A stretch of 64,000 bases of DNA. It comes from CAYVLA01 sp964549615 [NCBI: uncultured Thermococci archaeon]. Its GTDB lineage: Archaea > CAYQAE01 > CAYVLA01. The position numbers and the translations under genes were made by a program. The notes under the pieces were generated by a model. The model was not told where the DNA came from. It made no database searches and saw only the letters and a program-made list of their open reading frames with translations. The stretch covers positions 1 to 64,000 of the forward strand of contig CAZJVP010000099.1 in NCBI GenBank assembly GCA_964549615.1. The letters are read 5' to 3'. Each line of letters opens with the position of its first letter. Positions within the stretch are counted from its first letter, which is position 1. Below are positions 53,313 through 62,606 of this stretch, piece by piece.

Positions 53313-54708
53313 CCGAGAGCATGAGCGATACACGGGCATGAATGAGCACGGGATTGGGTTCCTCCACGACGAGTTCCATCCTCGCTATGACAAGCTCGGA
53401 TCGGGTTGCCGAGGAGACCTTCAGCGGAACCTGAATCATCTTGAAGTTCTCCGGGCTCAAACGAACGTAGTCCGCGAGCGGGTCGGCGATATCGATGGTA
53501 CAGGACCCGCCGATCGGAATTTCCCCGGAAAAGTAGTTGTTTGTCCGGCCAACGTCAATACTGAATGGTCCGAGATATTCGTGCTCGCCGGCAACCGTCA
53601 CACACGGACTCTCCTTGACGGAAGACCAACCCTTCCCGGCTGCGAACACGAGGCTATGGCCCCCCGTCGCATTCGAGGCGAACCATATGTATGAGCTTGG
53701 CGCACCCGAGGATAGCACGATCCAGATCCTAGATCCCCCGAAAAGTAGGAAGGGGGAGGAAAGCTTGAAGCTTAGCCAGCGGGGAGCCAAGCCAAGATCG
53801 CCAGGTGCTGCCGTAGCCCGGAAAAGCGGATCCCCGCCGGGACGGCCGGCCTCGTCACGGTAGGCGGAAAGAGTCAGGTCCATCCCCGGGTTGGCGACCG
53901 CCCCCACCAAGACCTCAAGCCCACCGATAGCGTAGGTCCGGTTGAGCTCAAGACCGTGGGCGGCGAAGTGATCGGCGGAGACTAGGAAACCGCGGTCGCC
54001 GGTCGTGTCGGTGACCGACAGCAGCGGTGAAAGCGGACGGGTCACGGTCGAGTTTAAGGTTACCTTTCCGACCAGCACCCGGGCCCTCCTGGGAACGGCG
54101 ACCTCGACCCGGTCCGGGCTGGCGCTGGTTGGCCTCATCAGCCTCCCCGTCAGGTTCGAGGCAGAGGATACGTCTTCGACAACTTTTCGCGGCGGGTATC
54201 CGAGCTGGACCAAGCCGACCGAAAGGATCGCCACGACGCACACCAATCCGATCAAGACCGACCTTGCCCGGGGTCGACTGCCCACGCCCGCCAGCCGAAT
54301 TCCCCGCGAGTAGGCGAAAAACACGATGGCGATGGCAAGAAGGGCCACCTGGAACCCTATCATGTTGTAGGGATGGGAATGGCCCACCGCGGAGGCGAAC
54401 TGCCTAACCCCGGCGACCCTAAAGACCAGCGAAACTAGGCTTGTGCCTGCCTGCTTCGCACGCGAGGCGATGGGGATGAGGCCATCCGAAACGACGGTCG
54501 TGGCGCTCTGGGCAATGCGCGACAACGACCATTCCAGCGCTCTTACTGCGAAGGAGAAAGCCAACCCCATCATCTCCGCTGCCAGGCGAGCTGCCTCTGT
54601 GAAGCGGCTGATTGATGGCCTGACAGAAAAGGCGAACAGGGCCGGAAACCAGACCCCGTTCAAAGCGCGCACTGGAGAAGCTGCTCGGCTTCGAAACACT
54701 AGGATCAC
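53224..54708 (-). CDS. membrane protein with extracellular beta domain
   Basis: A 494-residue protein. An amphipathic N-terminal region is followed by two helices (GFQVALLAIAIVFFAYSRG, VLIGLVCVVAILSVGLVQL), then about 280 residues of beta-rich, mostly external sequence (RVLVGKVTLNSTVTRPLSPL, IWIVLSSGAPSSYIWFASN), and a C-terminal helix (LMLSVIVGVLCLYSVW). No family is recognised. The GTG at 54708 is about 50 nt from a TATA element. It overlaps the convergent acyltransferase gene by 89 bases. Confidence 0.6.
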   Translation of the reverse strand: MILVFRSRAASPVRALNGVWFPALFAFSVRPSISRFTEAARLAAEMMGLAFSFAVRALEWSLSRIAQSATTVVSDGLIPIASRAKQAGTSLVSLVFRVAGVRQFASAVGHSHPYNMIGFQVALLAIAIVFFAYSRGIRLAGVGSRPRARSVLIGLVCVVAILSVGLVQLGYPPRKVVEDVSSASNLTGRLMRPTSASPDRVEVAVPRRARVLVGKVTLNSTVTRPLSPLLSVTDTTGDRGFLVSADHFAAHGLELNRTYAIGGLEVLVGAVANPGMDLTLSAYRDEAGRPGGDPLFRATAAPGDLGLAPRWLSFKLSSPFLLFGGSRIWIVLSSGAPSSYIWFASNATGGHSLVFAAGKGWSSVKESPCVTVAGEHEYLGPFSIDVGRTNNYFSGEIPIGGSCTIDIADPLADYVRLSPENFKMIQVPLKVSSATRSELVIARMELVVEEPNPVLIHARVSLMLSVIVGVLCLYSVWRLLTVSLALPGRVFSGF

Positions 54709-54751
54709 TCAGCCCATCAGAGGCATGCTCTGCATGTCGGGTGTTCCGAAA

Positions 54752-54761
54752 CCTTTTAAAC
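54752..54761 (-). promoter_or_regulatory. TATA box of the membrane protein gene
   Basis: TTTAAAAGGT on the minus strand is a good TATA candidate about 49 nt from GTG 54708. Confidence 0.45.
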
Positions 54762-54847
54762 TCTTCCACCCTCCCCGGGATGGCCTCCGGATGAGCTTCC
54801 GCGCCAGACGATGACGCGCAACAAAGCACGAAGTGCGGTTGCGACTG

Positions 54848-54857
54848 AATCTTATTA
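54848..54857 (+). promoter_or_regulatory. TATA-like element of DUF354 gene 1
   Basis: AATCTTATTA lies about 37 nt before TTG 54890. Confidence 0.4.
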
Positions 54858-54889
54858 CCGAGGAAAAACAACGAAAGGCTGGTCTGAGC

Positions 54890-55933
54890 TTGGCCAAAAT
54901 ACTAATAGGGGTTCACACGCCTTTCCAAGTAAATTTCTTCGAGGGTCTGGTGAGGCGCCTCGGCGACGGGCACGATTTCCTTTTCGCAGCCCGGAATCGT
55001 GACGCAACGGTTGAGATGCTGAGGGCAAAGGGCTTGCCTTTCGTGGACGTAGGGGGATACTCCGGCCGTGACCTGGGTGAGAAACTGAGGGAGTATGCCC
55101 ATGGGGTTTCGGAGATAGGCACGATAGTGGATGAGTTCCGGCCGGACATCATGGTGACGGAGCGCTATCCCTCTGCCTGCAGGGCCTGCTACCTAAAGGG
55201 CGTCCCCTACTGGACGGTCTTCAACGACGAGCGGGAACACCACGTAAACCACCTCACCCACCCGACGGCATCAAGGGTATTCGTCCCATCGTTCTACAGG
55301 AACGAGGACCTGTCCGCCCACGGGGTCTACGATCCGGACAGGATCGTGTGGTTCGACGGGCTGATCACGTGCTACCTCAAGGATTTCCGTAGGCCCTCCG
55401 GAAACCCCTTCCTTAGCGTCCAGGGCTACCGAGAAGGGTTGCCCACGGTACTGATCAGGCCGGAGTTCGAGTTCTCGGTCTTTTTCGAGGGGTACAAACC
55501 CGTGCTGCCGAGGATCGCCTCAGGACTCATCCGTTCCATCGATGCCAACGTAGTCGTGTTCCCCCGGACCCCGGACCAGCGGAAGAGATTCGGGAGGATC
55601 GGCGCCCTGACGGTCGACAAGCCCTTCGAAGACACGCCGGTCGCCTTCGCCGACCTCGTCATGGGATGCGCTGAATCCATGCTGTGCGAGGCCTTCACGA
55701 TAGGCACGCCGGCCTTGAGTTCGATCTACTGGTCGCTCACGGCTCCGATGAGGCTCCTGCACAGGTACATACCGCACACGACGGACCCTGACGAGGCGAT
55801 CGCAGTTGCGAAGAAGCTTCTCTTCGACAAGGAGACGATTCAAAGCTACAAGGAGACATCAAGCAGGGTGATCGGCGCGATGGAGAACCCGATAGACAAG
55901 ATTTCCGACCAACTGAGCCTTCTTTTGGGCTGA
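54890..55933 (+). CDS. DUF354 family protein 1 (GT-B-like fold)
   Basis: A 347-residue protein. MAKILIGVHTPFQVNFFEGL and the segment RNRDATVEMLRAKGLPFVDV are DUF354 hallmarks; later VVFPRTPDQRKRFG and GCAESMLCEAFTIGTPAL resemble the donor site of UDP-GlcNAc 2-epimerase/GT-B proteins. The family is widespread in archaea and has no proven reaction; a glycosyltransferase or nucleotide-sugar role is likely. TTG 54890 is used instead of 54833 since the frame before it is not conserved in character. Confidence 0.75.
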   Translation: MAKILIGVHTPFQVNFFEGLVRRLGDGHDFLFAARNRDATVEMLRAKGLPFVDVGGYSGRDLGEKLREYAHGVSEIGTIVDEFRPDIMVTERYPSACRACYLKGVPYWTVFNDEREHHVNHLTHPTASRVFVPSFYRNEDLSAHGVYDPDRIVWFDGLITCYLKDFRRPSGNPFLSVQGYREGLPTVLIRPEFEFSVFFEGYKPVLPRIASGLIRSIDANVVVFPRTPDQRKRFGRIGALTVDKPFEDTPVAFADLVMGCAESMLCEAFTIGTPALSSIYWSLTAPMRLLHRYIPHTTDPDEAIAVAKKLLFDKETIQSYKETSSRVIGAMENPIDKISDQLSLLLG

Positions 55934-56088
55934 ACCGTGCGCCACGCAGGGAATCGATCGCAGTTGGCTGAGAGCTCTGCAGGCCTGGATCTCAACCGAA
56001 GAAACCTTGATCGCCGGCCTCCACGAGTGAGCCCACCTTCCAAACGGCTACCAATGCTTGAATGACGCCAAGGGCGCGGATCAAGAAG

Positions 56089-56097
56089 CTTTTAATC
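56089..56097 (+). promoter_or_regulatory. TATA box of DUF354 gene 2
   Basis: CTTTTAATC lies about 40 nt before ATG 56133. Confidence 0.45.
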
Positions 56098-56132
56098 CTA
56101 CAGAACGCTTATCGGGGTTCGCGGGTCATTCG

Positions 56133-57101
56133 ATGGCAAGGATCTGGCTGGATGCAACGGGGATCAGGCAGGCAAACATGCTGTCGGTCTTGGCAAAGTC
56201 CCTATCCGAGCGGGCGGAGATCCTAGCCACCACGTCGGCAGATCCCAGGCCTGCGAGGGTTTTCAGGTTCCTCCACATGTCGACAAACCGGGTCGTGGGG
56301 AAGGGGAGGGACCCGCTTCAGCGGTACGCACGCCGAATCCTGCGGCTATCAAGGGAGATAGAGCACTACAAGCCGGACCTGCTCATCTCCGACCTCGACT
56401 CGGCGGCGGTTCGCACGGCATTTGGGCTCGGCATCCCGACCTGGACGATCTACACGAGCGAGCCGGGACCCAACGGGCTCGATGCGAAACGCATGAGCTA
56501 CCCCCTCTGCGAGAAGATCTTTGCCTCAAGCCTGATCCCCAAGGAGAAGCTCGTCCAGGAAGGCATCCCCCGAGACCGGTTGGTCCACTTCAACGGGCTC
56601 AACGAGTGCTACATCAGGTCGATCGAGAGGAAGAGCGGATCACGCCCGCGCGTTCTCGTGAGGCCGAACGGACACGATTCGGCTCGCTGGGTCAGGAATG
56701 TCGCCGCGAAGATCCTCCGCGAGGTCGAGGATTCCCAGCTGACCGTCCTCGGCAAGCTCCCGGCCCGGGGCGTGGCCCGGGCAACGAGGTCTGGAAAGGT
56801 CCGGTTCCTTGAATTCATCCCACACCCGCCGGTCTTGAACCAGGACCTCTTCATCGGCTACGGGAGGATGCTCGCCGAGTCCTTCGTGGTCGGAATCCCG
56901 ACGATCCGCACGACCAACGACAACTACCCGGATCTTTCCATGGTGTATTCGCAGCAACCTCTGATCACGGACCCGGATGAGATATCGGAGGCATCGGTTT
57001 CCATGCTCAGAGAAAGAAGGGCACCAAGGCCCGTCTCCGGCCTCGAATCCCCCATCGCCGCGGTGACCAAGGCGCTCCTGAAGCGTGGTTTGATCTCGTA
57101 G
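56133..57101 (+). CDS. DUF354-like protein 2
   Basis: A 322-residue relative of the preceding gene. It starts MARIWLDATGIRQANMLSVL; the blocks YKPDLLISDLDSAAVRTAFG, VHFNGLNECYIRSIE and GYGRMLAESFVVGIPTI match positions in the neighbour. ATG 56133 is chosen because the TATA element lies upstream of it; the frame to 56058 spans the promoter. The two genes form a tandem DUF354 pair of likely related function in glycan synthesis. Confidence 0.65.
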   Translation: MARIWLDATGIRQANMLSVLAKSLSERAEILATTSADPRPARVFRFLHMSTNRVVGKGRDPLQRYARRILRLSREIEHYKPDLLISDLDSAAVRTAFGLGIPTWTIYTSEPGPNGLDAKRMSYPLCEKIFASSLIPKEKLVQEGIPRDRLVHFNGLNECYIRSIERKSGSRPRVLVRPNGHDSARWVRNVAAKILREVEDSQLTVLGKLPARGVARATRSGKVRFLEFIPHPPVLNQDLFIGYGRMLAESFVVGIPTIRTTNDNYPDLSMVYSQQPLITDPDEISEASVSMLRERRAPRPVSGLESPIAAVTKALLKRGLIS

Positions 57102-57429
57102 GGGATGACCCCTCCCTCCAGCCAGTAGAAGGAAGGTCCTGAAGGAGCTCGGTTGGGAACGGCCGGAACTGGGTGGAAGCCGGATCTCAGGCGGCCTGCA
57201 CAGAGCCAGAGCTGCTAGGCTCTGCTTGGCAGACACCGCTTTGAGCGTTCGCAGAGTTTGAGTTGGGAGGTGGAAACGAAGGTGCCGATCGTCTCCGTCA
57301 GCCATCCATATCCCCGCGGCAAGGCTCTCGCCGAGGCCATCTAGCTCAATCACGAGGTTTCCATTCCAGTTCATCCGCTACATTCACTTGGAAGGATTAA
57401 TATCCGAGAATCCACTGGGGTCCCCTGCC
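57102..57429 (+). other. gene-free stretch with promoter
   Basis: No coding frame is convincing. ATTAATATC at 57396-57404 is the TATA element for the following gene. Confidence 0.45.
57396..57404 (+). promoter_or_regulatory. TATA box of the secreted beta protein gene
   Basis: ATTAATATC is centred about 30 nt from TTG 57430 and lies inside the longer frame to 57388, so that frame is trimmed. Confidence 0.5.
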
Positions 57430-58290
57430 TTGGAGGGCGGAAACCGATCCCTTTTCCAGCGCGCGATGACCTTCGTCCTAGCATGCATCGCGCTCGGGCT
57501 GCCGGAGATCGCCTCCATACAAGTACCCGTCAGCGCCACAGTGCTCAACGCGCCGCCCAGGGTCCTGTCCGTGGCCGTTCGAGACGCGTCCGTGGACCCG
57601 AGATCCCCCTTTGTCATCGTGGTTGAGGTGGAGGACAACAACACCCTTTACGACGTTCGCGAAGTCCGCGTCGAGCTTGCTTGCACCGCGGTCGATCTCA
57701 CGGTCACTGTGGTCTGGACCCCGGAAGGATTCGACGTGCTTGAAGGTCCGGGCGAGATCTCAACATATGCGTGCAAGGTCCCGGCCAACCTTGGTTCGCC
57801 AAACGGCACGTGGGCTTTCGCGGCCATACTGCGGGGCGATGCCCCAGCCGGGTCGTGGCTGGTCCGAGCGCTGGTCTGCGACGAGGAGTCTTGCGCTGAA
57901 GCATCGACTGTCATCTCGGTGAACACGTACGTTTCGATCGCGATAGCCGACCCGGCTGGCCTGAACCTAACCTCGGTTCGGGCCGGAGGCTACAGTGCGA
58001 CTGCGCTCAACGTCATCTACACTTCGAACGCTGACGTCGACCTACTCATGTCCTCAACCGGGTTCGTCGGGGTCGAGCAGGACAGCTTCAGACTCCCGCC
58101 CTCGGCCTTCGCCGCGTGGGTTGGAGCGAACCGCCCCACCCAGCTTTCGGCGGAGCCCAAGCTGATTGCGTCGAGGCTCCCTCGCGGCAGCGTAACCCCT
58201 CTCAGGGTGGCGCTTTCGGTCACCGTGCCGCAGCCATTCTACGACCAGGAGTACAGGGGCTTGATCACGGTGACTTTGCGGGCATCGTAG
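57430..58290 (+). CDS. secreted beta-rich protein of unknown function
   Basis: A 286-residue protein with a signal peptide (SLFQRAMTFVLACIALGLP, cleaved perhaps after about residue 25) and then strands such as VLSVAVRDASVDPRSPFVIV and DVREVRVELACTAVDL, consistent with Ig-like or CARDB-type domains. Cysteines are spaced in the CDEESCAEAS region. No catalytic motif is visible. It stands alone between the DUF354 pair and the GT4 gene, and could be a surface or adhesion component. Confidence 0.55.
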   Translation: MEGGNRSLFQRAMTFVLACIALGLPEIASIQVPVSATVLNAPPRVLSVAVRDASVDPRSPFVIVVEVEDNNTLYDVREVRVELACTAVDLTVTVVWTPEGFDVLEGPGEISTYACKVPANLGSPNGTWAFAAILRGDAPAGSWLVRALVCDEESCAEASTVISVNTYVSIAIADPAGLNLTSVRAGGYSATALNVIYTSNADVDLLMSSTGFVGVEQDSFRLPPSAFAAWVGANRPTQLSAEPKLIASRLPRGSVTPLRVALSVTVPQPFYDQEYRGLITVTLRAS

Positions 58291-58328
58291 GGCATCCTGA
58301 ATCCTTTAACCCCGGATAGACTCCAGCC

Positions 58329-58334
58329 TTTTTT
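58329..58334 (+). terminator. T-run, possible terminator
   Basis: A TTTTTT run about 40 nt after the stop at 58290 resembles archaeal U-tract terminators. No hairpin was seen. Confidence 0.35.
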
Positions 58335-58487
58335 CGCAAGGCTTCTCACCTACAGGCATATGGGATGCAGCGCGGAGACATCCCCGCCAGTCCACGCATG
58401 AAAGGTCAGCGCCCGGCTTGGGGAGTCCCCGTCGCCCTGCCGCCGATTCGTTGAGTCTGGGGCGCGGCTCGCGGCCCGGTGGGAATG

Positions 58488-58497
58488 GCTTAAGAAG
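58488..58497 (+). promoter_or_regulatory. TATA box of GT4 paralog B
   Basis: GCTTAAGAAG is centred 27 nt from ATG 58520, predicting a leaderless transcript. Confidence 0.6.
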
Positions 58498-58519
58498 GCG
58501 GCCGTCGAGCCTAGGGTGA

Positions 58520-59668
58520 ATGAAGATCGCTCGGATCACCGAGAGGTACCCTGCGCAATCCAAGGAGATCAATAGGGGTCTGATCCCCAACGTCCACTAC
58601 CTCTCCAAGTTCCAAAGCGAGATGGGGGACCAGGTCACCATCTACACCGTGCGGGAGCCCGGCCAACCCGCGCACCAGCGGGAAGGCTCGGTCGAGGTCG
58701 TCAGGATTAAGAAACCCCCCATGACGCGCACTTTCATGGGACTTAGGATCTGTCAGGCGATCCGAAAATCGGGCCAGCGGCCTGACGTCGTCCATTCGCT
58801 GAATCCGCTGCCGCTTGGATGGCTATTTTCGAGGGCGCGGAAGATCCTTCCCGCAAAGTACGTCATGTCCGTGCATGCCTCCATAGACAGCCGGACGCAG
58901 ATCGCGGGGTGGCCCTCACCTAGGAAGCTCTACGTGCAGGAGTTCAGAAGGCTTGCTGCCGAGCTGGCAAGAGCGGTGGATCTGGTTCTGCCCGTATCTC
59001 GTTTCATTCGAAAGGAACTGATGGCAACCGGGGTAGACCCCAGGATGATGAGAGTCATCCCTTCTGGGGTCGAGACGGACCTTTTCACCCCCAGAGAGCT
59101 GCGTTCCGGCGAGGCAAGAAGCATCCTCTACGTGGGAAGGTTCTCCTCTGGGAAGGGCATACCCCACCTTCTGCACGCGTTTCACGTCCTCGAAAGGAGG
59201 CATGACCTCAAACTGACCCTCGCTGGTGGAACCACCGAGGACGACGGGTACCGAGAAGTGCTCTCCGAGATAGCGAGACTGGGCCTCGGCAAGAACGTGG
59301 AGATCCGGCCCCCGGTCCCCCACACCATGCTGCCCGAGTTGTACCGCTCCAGCGACATCGTCGTGCTACCTTCAGATAAGGAGGCGCTCGGGAAGGTTCT
59401 TCTCGAAGCAATGGCCTGCTCGGTGCCGGTGATTGCCTCAAGCAGCGGTGGGGTCGCAGATATCGTCGATGATGGCAAGACGGGGATCCTCGTACCGTGC
59501 CGGGATGCCCGGTCCCTTGCCGATGCCTTGGACTTGCTCATAAGGGATGATCGCCTGCGACGCAGAATGGGCCTGGCAGCCCGAAGGAAGGCGGAGGAGT
59601 TCGACTGGAAGATCGTGGCCCGCCGTTACACCGAGGCTTTCGAGTCCGTCTGCGGGCGGGGTGGATGA
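58520..59668 (+). CDS. GT4 family glycosyltransferase (paralog B)
   Basis: A 382-residue enzyme close in pattern to 51490-52641: LIPNVHYLSKFQSEMG and HSLNPLPLGWLFSRARK in the acceptor half, LYVGRFSSGKGIPHLL and SDKEALGKVLLEAMACSVPV in the donor half. The E-x7-E motif is intact. It probably adds the same or a related sugar as paralog A. Confidence 0.85.
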   Translation: MKIARITERYPAQSKEINRGLIPNVHYLSKFQSEMGDQVTIYTVREPGQPAHQREGSVEVVRIKKPPMTRTFMGLRICQAIRKSGQRPDVVHSLNPLPLGWLFSRARKILPAKYVMSVHASIDSRTQIAGWPSPRKLYVQEFRRLAAELARAVDLVLPVSRFIRKELMATGVDPRMMRVIPSGVETDLFTPRELRSGEARSILYVGRFSSGKGIPHLLHAFHVLERRHDLKLTLAGGTTEDDGYREVLSEIARLGLGKNVEIRPPVPHTMLPELYRSSDIVVLPSDKEALGKVLLEAMACSVPVIASSSGGVADIVDDGKTGILVPCRDARSLADALDLLIRDDRLRRRMGLAARRKAEEFDWKIVARRYTEAFESVCGRGG

Positions 59669-59736
59669 AACAACGTTAAATCCATCCGGTCGCCTGGTCA
59701 TCCACGACATGGTACATTCAGGGACGGGTTGCGAAT

Positions 59737-59745
59737 CTTAATAAG
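59737..59745 (+). promoter_or_regulatory. TATA box of the SDR epimerase gene
   Basis: CTTAATAAG is centred 28 nt from ATG 59769, predicting a leaderless transcript. Confidence 0.6.
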
Positions 59746-59768
59746 ACGGCGTCAGGTAAGCGCGAAAC

Positions 59769-60770
59769 ATGCCTTACGACCGGGTGTTGGTGACCGGAGG
59801 GCTCGGATTCATCGGGTCCGTCGTCTCCGAGCGGTTCCTTCAGCAGGGCTCCGAGGTCACCGTCCTCGACTCCATGATCTCGAACGTGATCGAGCCGGAA
59901 TCCCTCTTGGACCGCTATCCAAAGGCAAGGGTCGTCTTCTCCTCTGTAGAGGAGTTCTTCACGGACGGAGCCGGGGTGCCCGGCCATGACCTAGTCATCC
60001 ATGCCGCAAGCTTCGTCGGGCCCGCATCCATCGTCCAATACCAGGGCGCGGTTGGACATAGCATCGTCTCGGATGCCGCGAAGATCATCAAGGCCTGCCT
60101 GGCCTGGGACATCCCCCTGGTCTTCATATCCTCGGCCGAGGTCTACGGAAGGAGCGGAATCCTGAGCGAGGACTCGGAAATCCGCGTCCCCCCGTACTAT
60201 AACGCCCGCATCGAGTATGCGCTGGCCAAGCTGACCAGCGAGGCCATGGTCGTGAACAGCCATGCGCAGGGGCTGAGAGCGGTTGTGGTTAGACCCTTCA
60301 ACGTCGCGGGGCCACGCCAGAGCCGTGCAGGAGGCTTCGTCATGCCCACGTTCGTCCAGCAGGCTTTGGGCAACAAGCCTCTGACCGTGTTTGGGACAGG
60401 CATGCAGAAGAGAGCGTTCCTAGGAGTTCGGGACCTCGCTGACTTCTTCGCTGGATACGTGGCCGACGGCACGTTCGACACCCCCAAGATCTACAATGTC
60501 GGGAACCCAAAGAACGCCACGACCATCGAGGATCTCGCGCGTCGGATAATTGAACTCCTCGACAGCAAGTCGCAGATCGTCCATGTCAACCCGCAGTCCG
60601 TCTACGGTCCCCTCTACTACGAGGCTGAGAGCTTCGAGAAGCTGCCAGACATAAGCAACGCCTCGGCGCTGGGCTGGTCGCCAAAGCAAGGCTTGGACGA
60701 GATCATCCTGGAGACCGCCGAATTCTACCGCCACAACCGGGATACACGTGGGGCAGATGCTCGCAGTTAG
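59769..60770 (+). CDS. NAD-dependent nucleotide-sugar epimerase/dehydratase
   Basis: A 333-residue extended SDR. The cofactor loop is GGLGFIGSVVS, the strand before the active site is FISSAEVYG, and the catalytic YxxxK is EYALAKLTSE near residue 155. KRAFLGVRDLADFF and YNVGNP are typical C-terminal blocks. It lacks the CxxC insert of the other epimerase in this window. Epimerisation at C4 or dehydration of a nucleotide sugar is likely. It precedes a PIG-L gene that starts inside its last codons. Confidence 0.8.
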   Translation: MPYDRVLVTGGLGFIGSVVSERFLQQGSEVTVLDSMISNVIEPESLLDRYPKARVVFSSVEEFFTDGAGVPGHDLVIHAASFVGPASIVQYQGAVGHSIVSDAAKIIKACLAWDIPLVFISSAEVYGRSGILSEDSEIRVPPYYNARIEYALAKLTSEAMVVNSHAQGLRAVVVRPFNVAGPRQSRAGGFVMPTFVQQALGNKPLTVFGTGMQKRAFLGVRDLADFFAGYVADGTFDTPKIYNVGNPKNATTIEDLARRIIELLDSKSQIVHVNPQSVYGPLYYEAESFEKLPDISNASALGWSPKQGLDEIILETAEFYRHNRDTRGADARS

Positions 60771-61452
60771 GCCGATCCGCTCGGTACTCGTTGTGGCGCC
60801 CCACGCCGACGACGAAGCCGTGGGGGCAGGCGGCCTGATCGCCAAGCTGACGAATTCAGACGTCTCGGTCAGGGTCTTGTTCATGGCTGTGGACGGTTTT
60901 CACCACTACGGCATCGAGCGGAACACGACGCTCGCAGAGAGGAAGCAGGAGATCGAGAAGGCCTCCGCAACCTTGGGATTCGAATACAGGATCGTCTACG
61001 AGGGGCGTGACCTAATGGAGAAGCTGGACACAGTCCCCCAAAGGGACCTAGTCGATCTGTACGAAAGCGAGCTGAACGAGCACCGGCCAGACATGGTGCT
61101 TCTGCCCCACGGCATGGACTTCGACCAAGACCATGTCGCGTGCTTCAGGGCGGCTCTCGCGGCGACAAGGCCCATACCTGAGGGCCTTGGCAAACACTTC
61201 CCTGCCAAGGTGCTGACGTACGAGATGCCCAAGCTGGTCTGGTCCGAACAACCCTTCCGGCCCACGGTTTACTGGGACATAACGAGGGAGATCGATGTTA
61301 AACTTAGAGCCGTCGCGAGTTACACCAGCCAGCTCAGGAAACCTCCACACATCCGCAGCCCGGAGAACATCAGATGCCTAGCGCGCCTAAGAGGGAGCGA
61401 GATCGGAGTGGAATTTGCTGAGGCCTATCACGCTCTGAGATGGGTAGTATAG
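60757..61452 (+). CDS. PIG-L family deacetylase (LmbE-like)
   Basis: A 231-residue zinc hydrolase. LVVAPHADDEAVGAGGLI is the first zinc motif and HGMDFDQDHVACF the second. It would remove the N-acetyl group from a GlcNAc-type sugar in a lipid-linked or nucleotide-linked form. ATG 60757 is taken, with GGGG just upstream, overlapping the epimerase stop by 14 bases; GTG 60748 is another option. The pair may make a deacetylated amino sugar. Confidence 0.85.
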   Translation: MLAVRPIRSVLVVAPHADDEAVGAGGLIAKLTNSDVSVRVLFMAVDGFHHYGIERNTTLAERKQEIEKASATLGFEYRIVYEGRDLMEKLDTVPQRDLVDLYESELNEHRPDMVLLPHGMDFDQDHVACFRAALAATRPIPEGLGKHFPAKVLTYEMPKLVWSEQPFRPTVYWDITREIDVKLRAVASYTSQLRKPPHIRSPENIRCLARLRGSEIGVEFAEAYHALRWVV

Positions 61453-61513
61453 CCAGTCTTTGAGTCCTAGGGCCGGGCTCCGGGCGGAGCTAGATAAGCA
61501 GGAAGGGCCGGTC

Positions 61514-62404
61514 ATGTCGGCGAAAAGCGGACCCAGGGTCTTGATCATAATCGTTAACTGGAATGGGGAGAGATACCTCGGCAGCTGCATCGAGGCCGCG
61601 ATGGCGAACAACTACCCGAACATAGACATCCTTGTCGTGGACAACGCCAGCACCGATGGGAGCATTGGTGTCGTTGCGCGATATCCTTCCGTCGGGCTGA
61701 TCCAGCTCCCAGAGAACAAGGGCTGGGGGAGCGGGATCAACGCGGGACTCGCAAGCGACAGGGCTCGGTTGGCCCACTTCTACCTCTGCATGAATAACGA
61801 CGTGAACCTCGATCAGAACGCCGTGCAGGCCCTAGTTGCTTGCGCAGAGCGGCACAGGGATTTCGGCATTCTTTCGCCCACGCTTCTTAACCGCCATGGC
61901 GCCTTCACACATTCAGGAGGATTCTTCACCCACCTGGGCTGGTGGAAGCCCCACATCGTTGGCGAGGGCAGCGGAGACCTCACCGAGCTCGACATCGTGA
62001 TCGGGGCCGCCATGTTCGTCCGCAGGGAAGTCGTTGCCAAGATAGGGGGTTTCGACCCTGAGTTCTTTCTATACCGGGAGGACGTTGACTACTGTCGAAG
62101 GGCCAAGCACTACGGATTCCGGGTCGGCGTGGTCCATCGAGCGAGAGCAGTCCACGTTGGGGGAGCGACTACAACCAAGGTCGCAGAGAGCCAGTCCGCC
62201 GAGAGCATGACGAGCCCAGACTTGGTGCACGTCTACGCCGTCAGTTGCATCAAGTACGCCTTCAAGCACCTCACGACGGCGCAACTCTTGCGCTGGCTGT
62301 TGACCGCCAGAGGCAGATCCTCCTGGTACCTGGTTCCGAACTTGTGGCCAAGCTTGGCCCGAATTCGCAAGAAAGGACTGTCAAAAGTGGAGGTTGGAGC
62401 CTAG
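61514..62404 (+). CDS. GT2 family glycosyltransferase
   Basis: A 296-residue enzyme of the rhamnosyltransferase-like GT2 type. VLIIIVNWNGERYLGSCI, VDNASTDGSIGVV and the metal-binding CMNNDVNLDQ are the donor-site blocks, with FFLYREDVDYCRRAKHYG the acceptor ED motif. ATG 61514 is used since GGAAGGG precedes it; the frame to 61460 adds residues of no family character. The donor could be a 6-deoxy sugar, but this is inference. Confidence 0.85.
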   Translation: MSAKSGPRVLIIIVNWNGERYLGSCIEAAMANNYPNIDILVVDNASTDGSIGVVARYPSVGLIQLPENKGWGSGINAGLASDRARLAHFYLCMNNDVNLDQNAVQALVACAERHRDFGILSPTLLNRHGAFTHSGGFFTHLGWWKPHIVGEGSGDLTELDIVIGAAMFVRREVVAKIGGFDPEFFLYREDVDYCRRAKHYGFRVGVVHRARAVHVGGATTTKVAESQSAESMTSPDLVHVYAVSCIKYAFKHLTTAQLLRWLLTARGRSSWYLVPNLWPSLARIRKKGLSKVEVGA

Positions 62405-62576
62405 GCCGGATCCTGAGCTTTGAAGCACCAGCCCCTTTCCGGGGCCAAGGAGGGGCATATGGGGAAGATCTTGAAGCTTTGGCCCCAGCCGTTTGTATCG
62501 GGGCCTCTTCCTGTCCCACGATCCGACAATATCCGTCCGGCGAAAACCGCCTCGAGATACATCGGATGCACGTGAT

Positions 62577-62585
62577 GTTATAAGG
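62577..62585 (+). promoter_or_regulatory. TATA box of the GT2 gene at 62607
   Basis: GTTATAAGG is centred 26 nt from TTG 62607, the leaderless spacing. Confidence 0.6.
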
Positions 62586-62606
62586 CTAGAAAGCCAAGGA
62601 CTAGCG

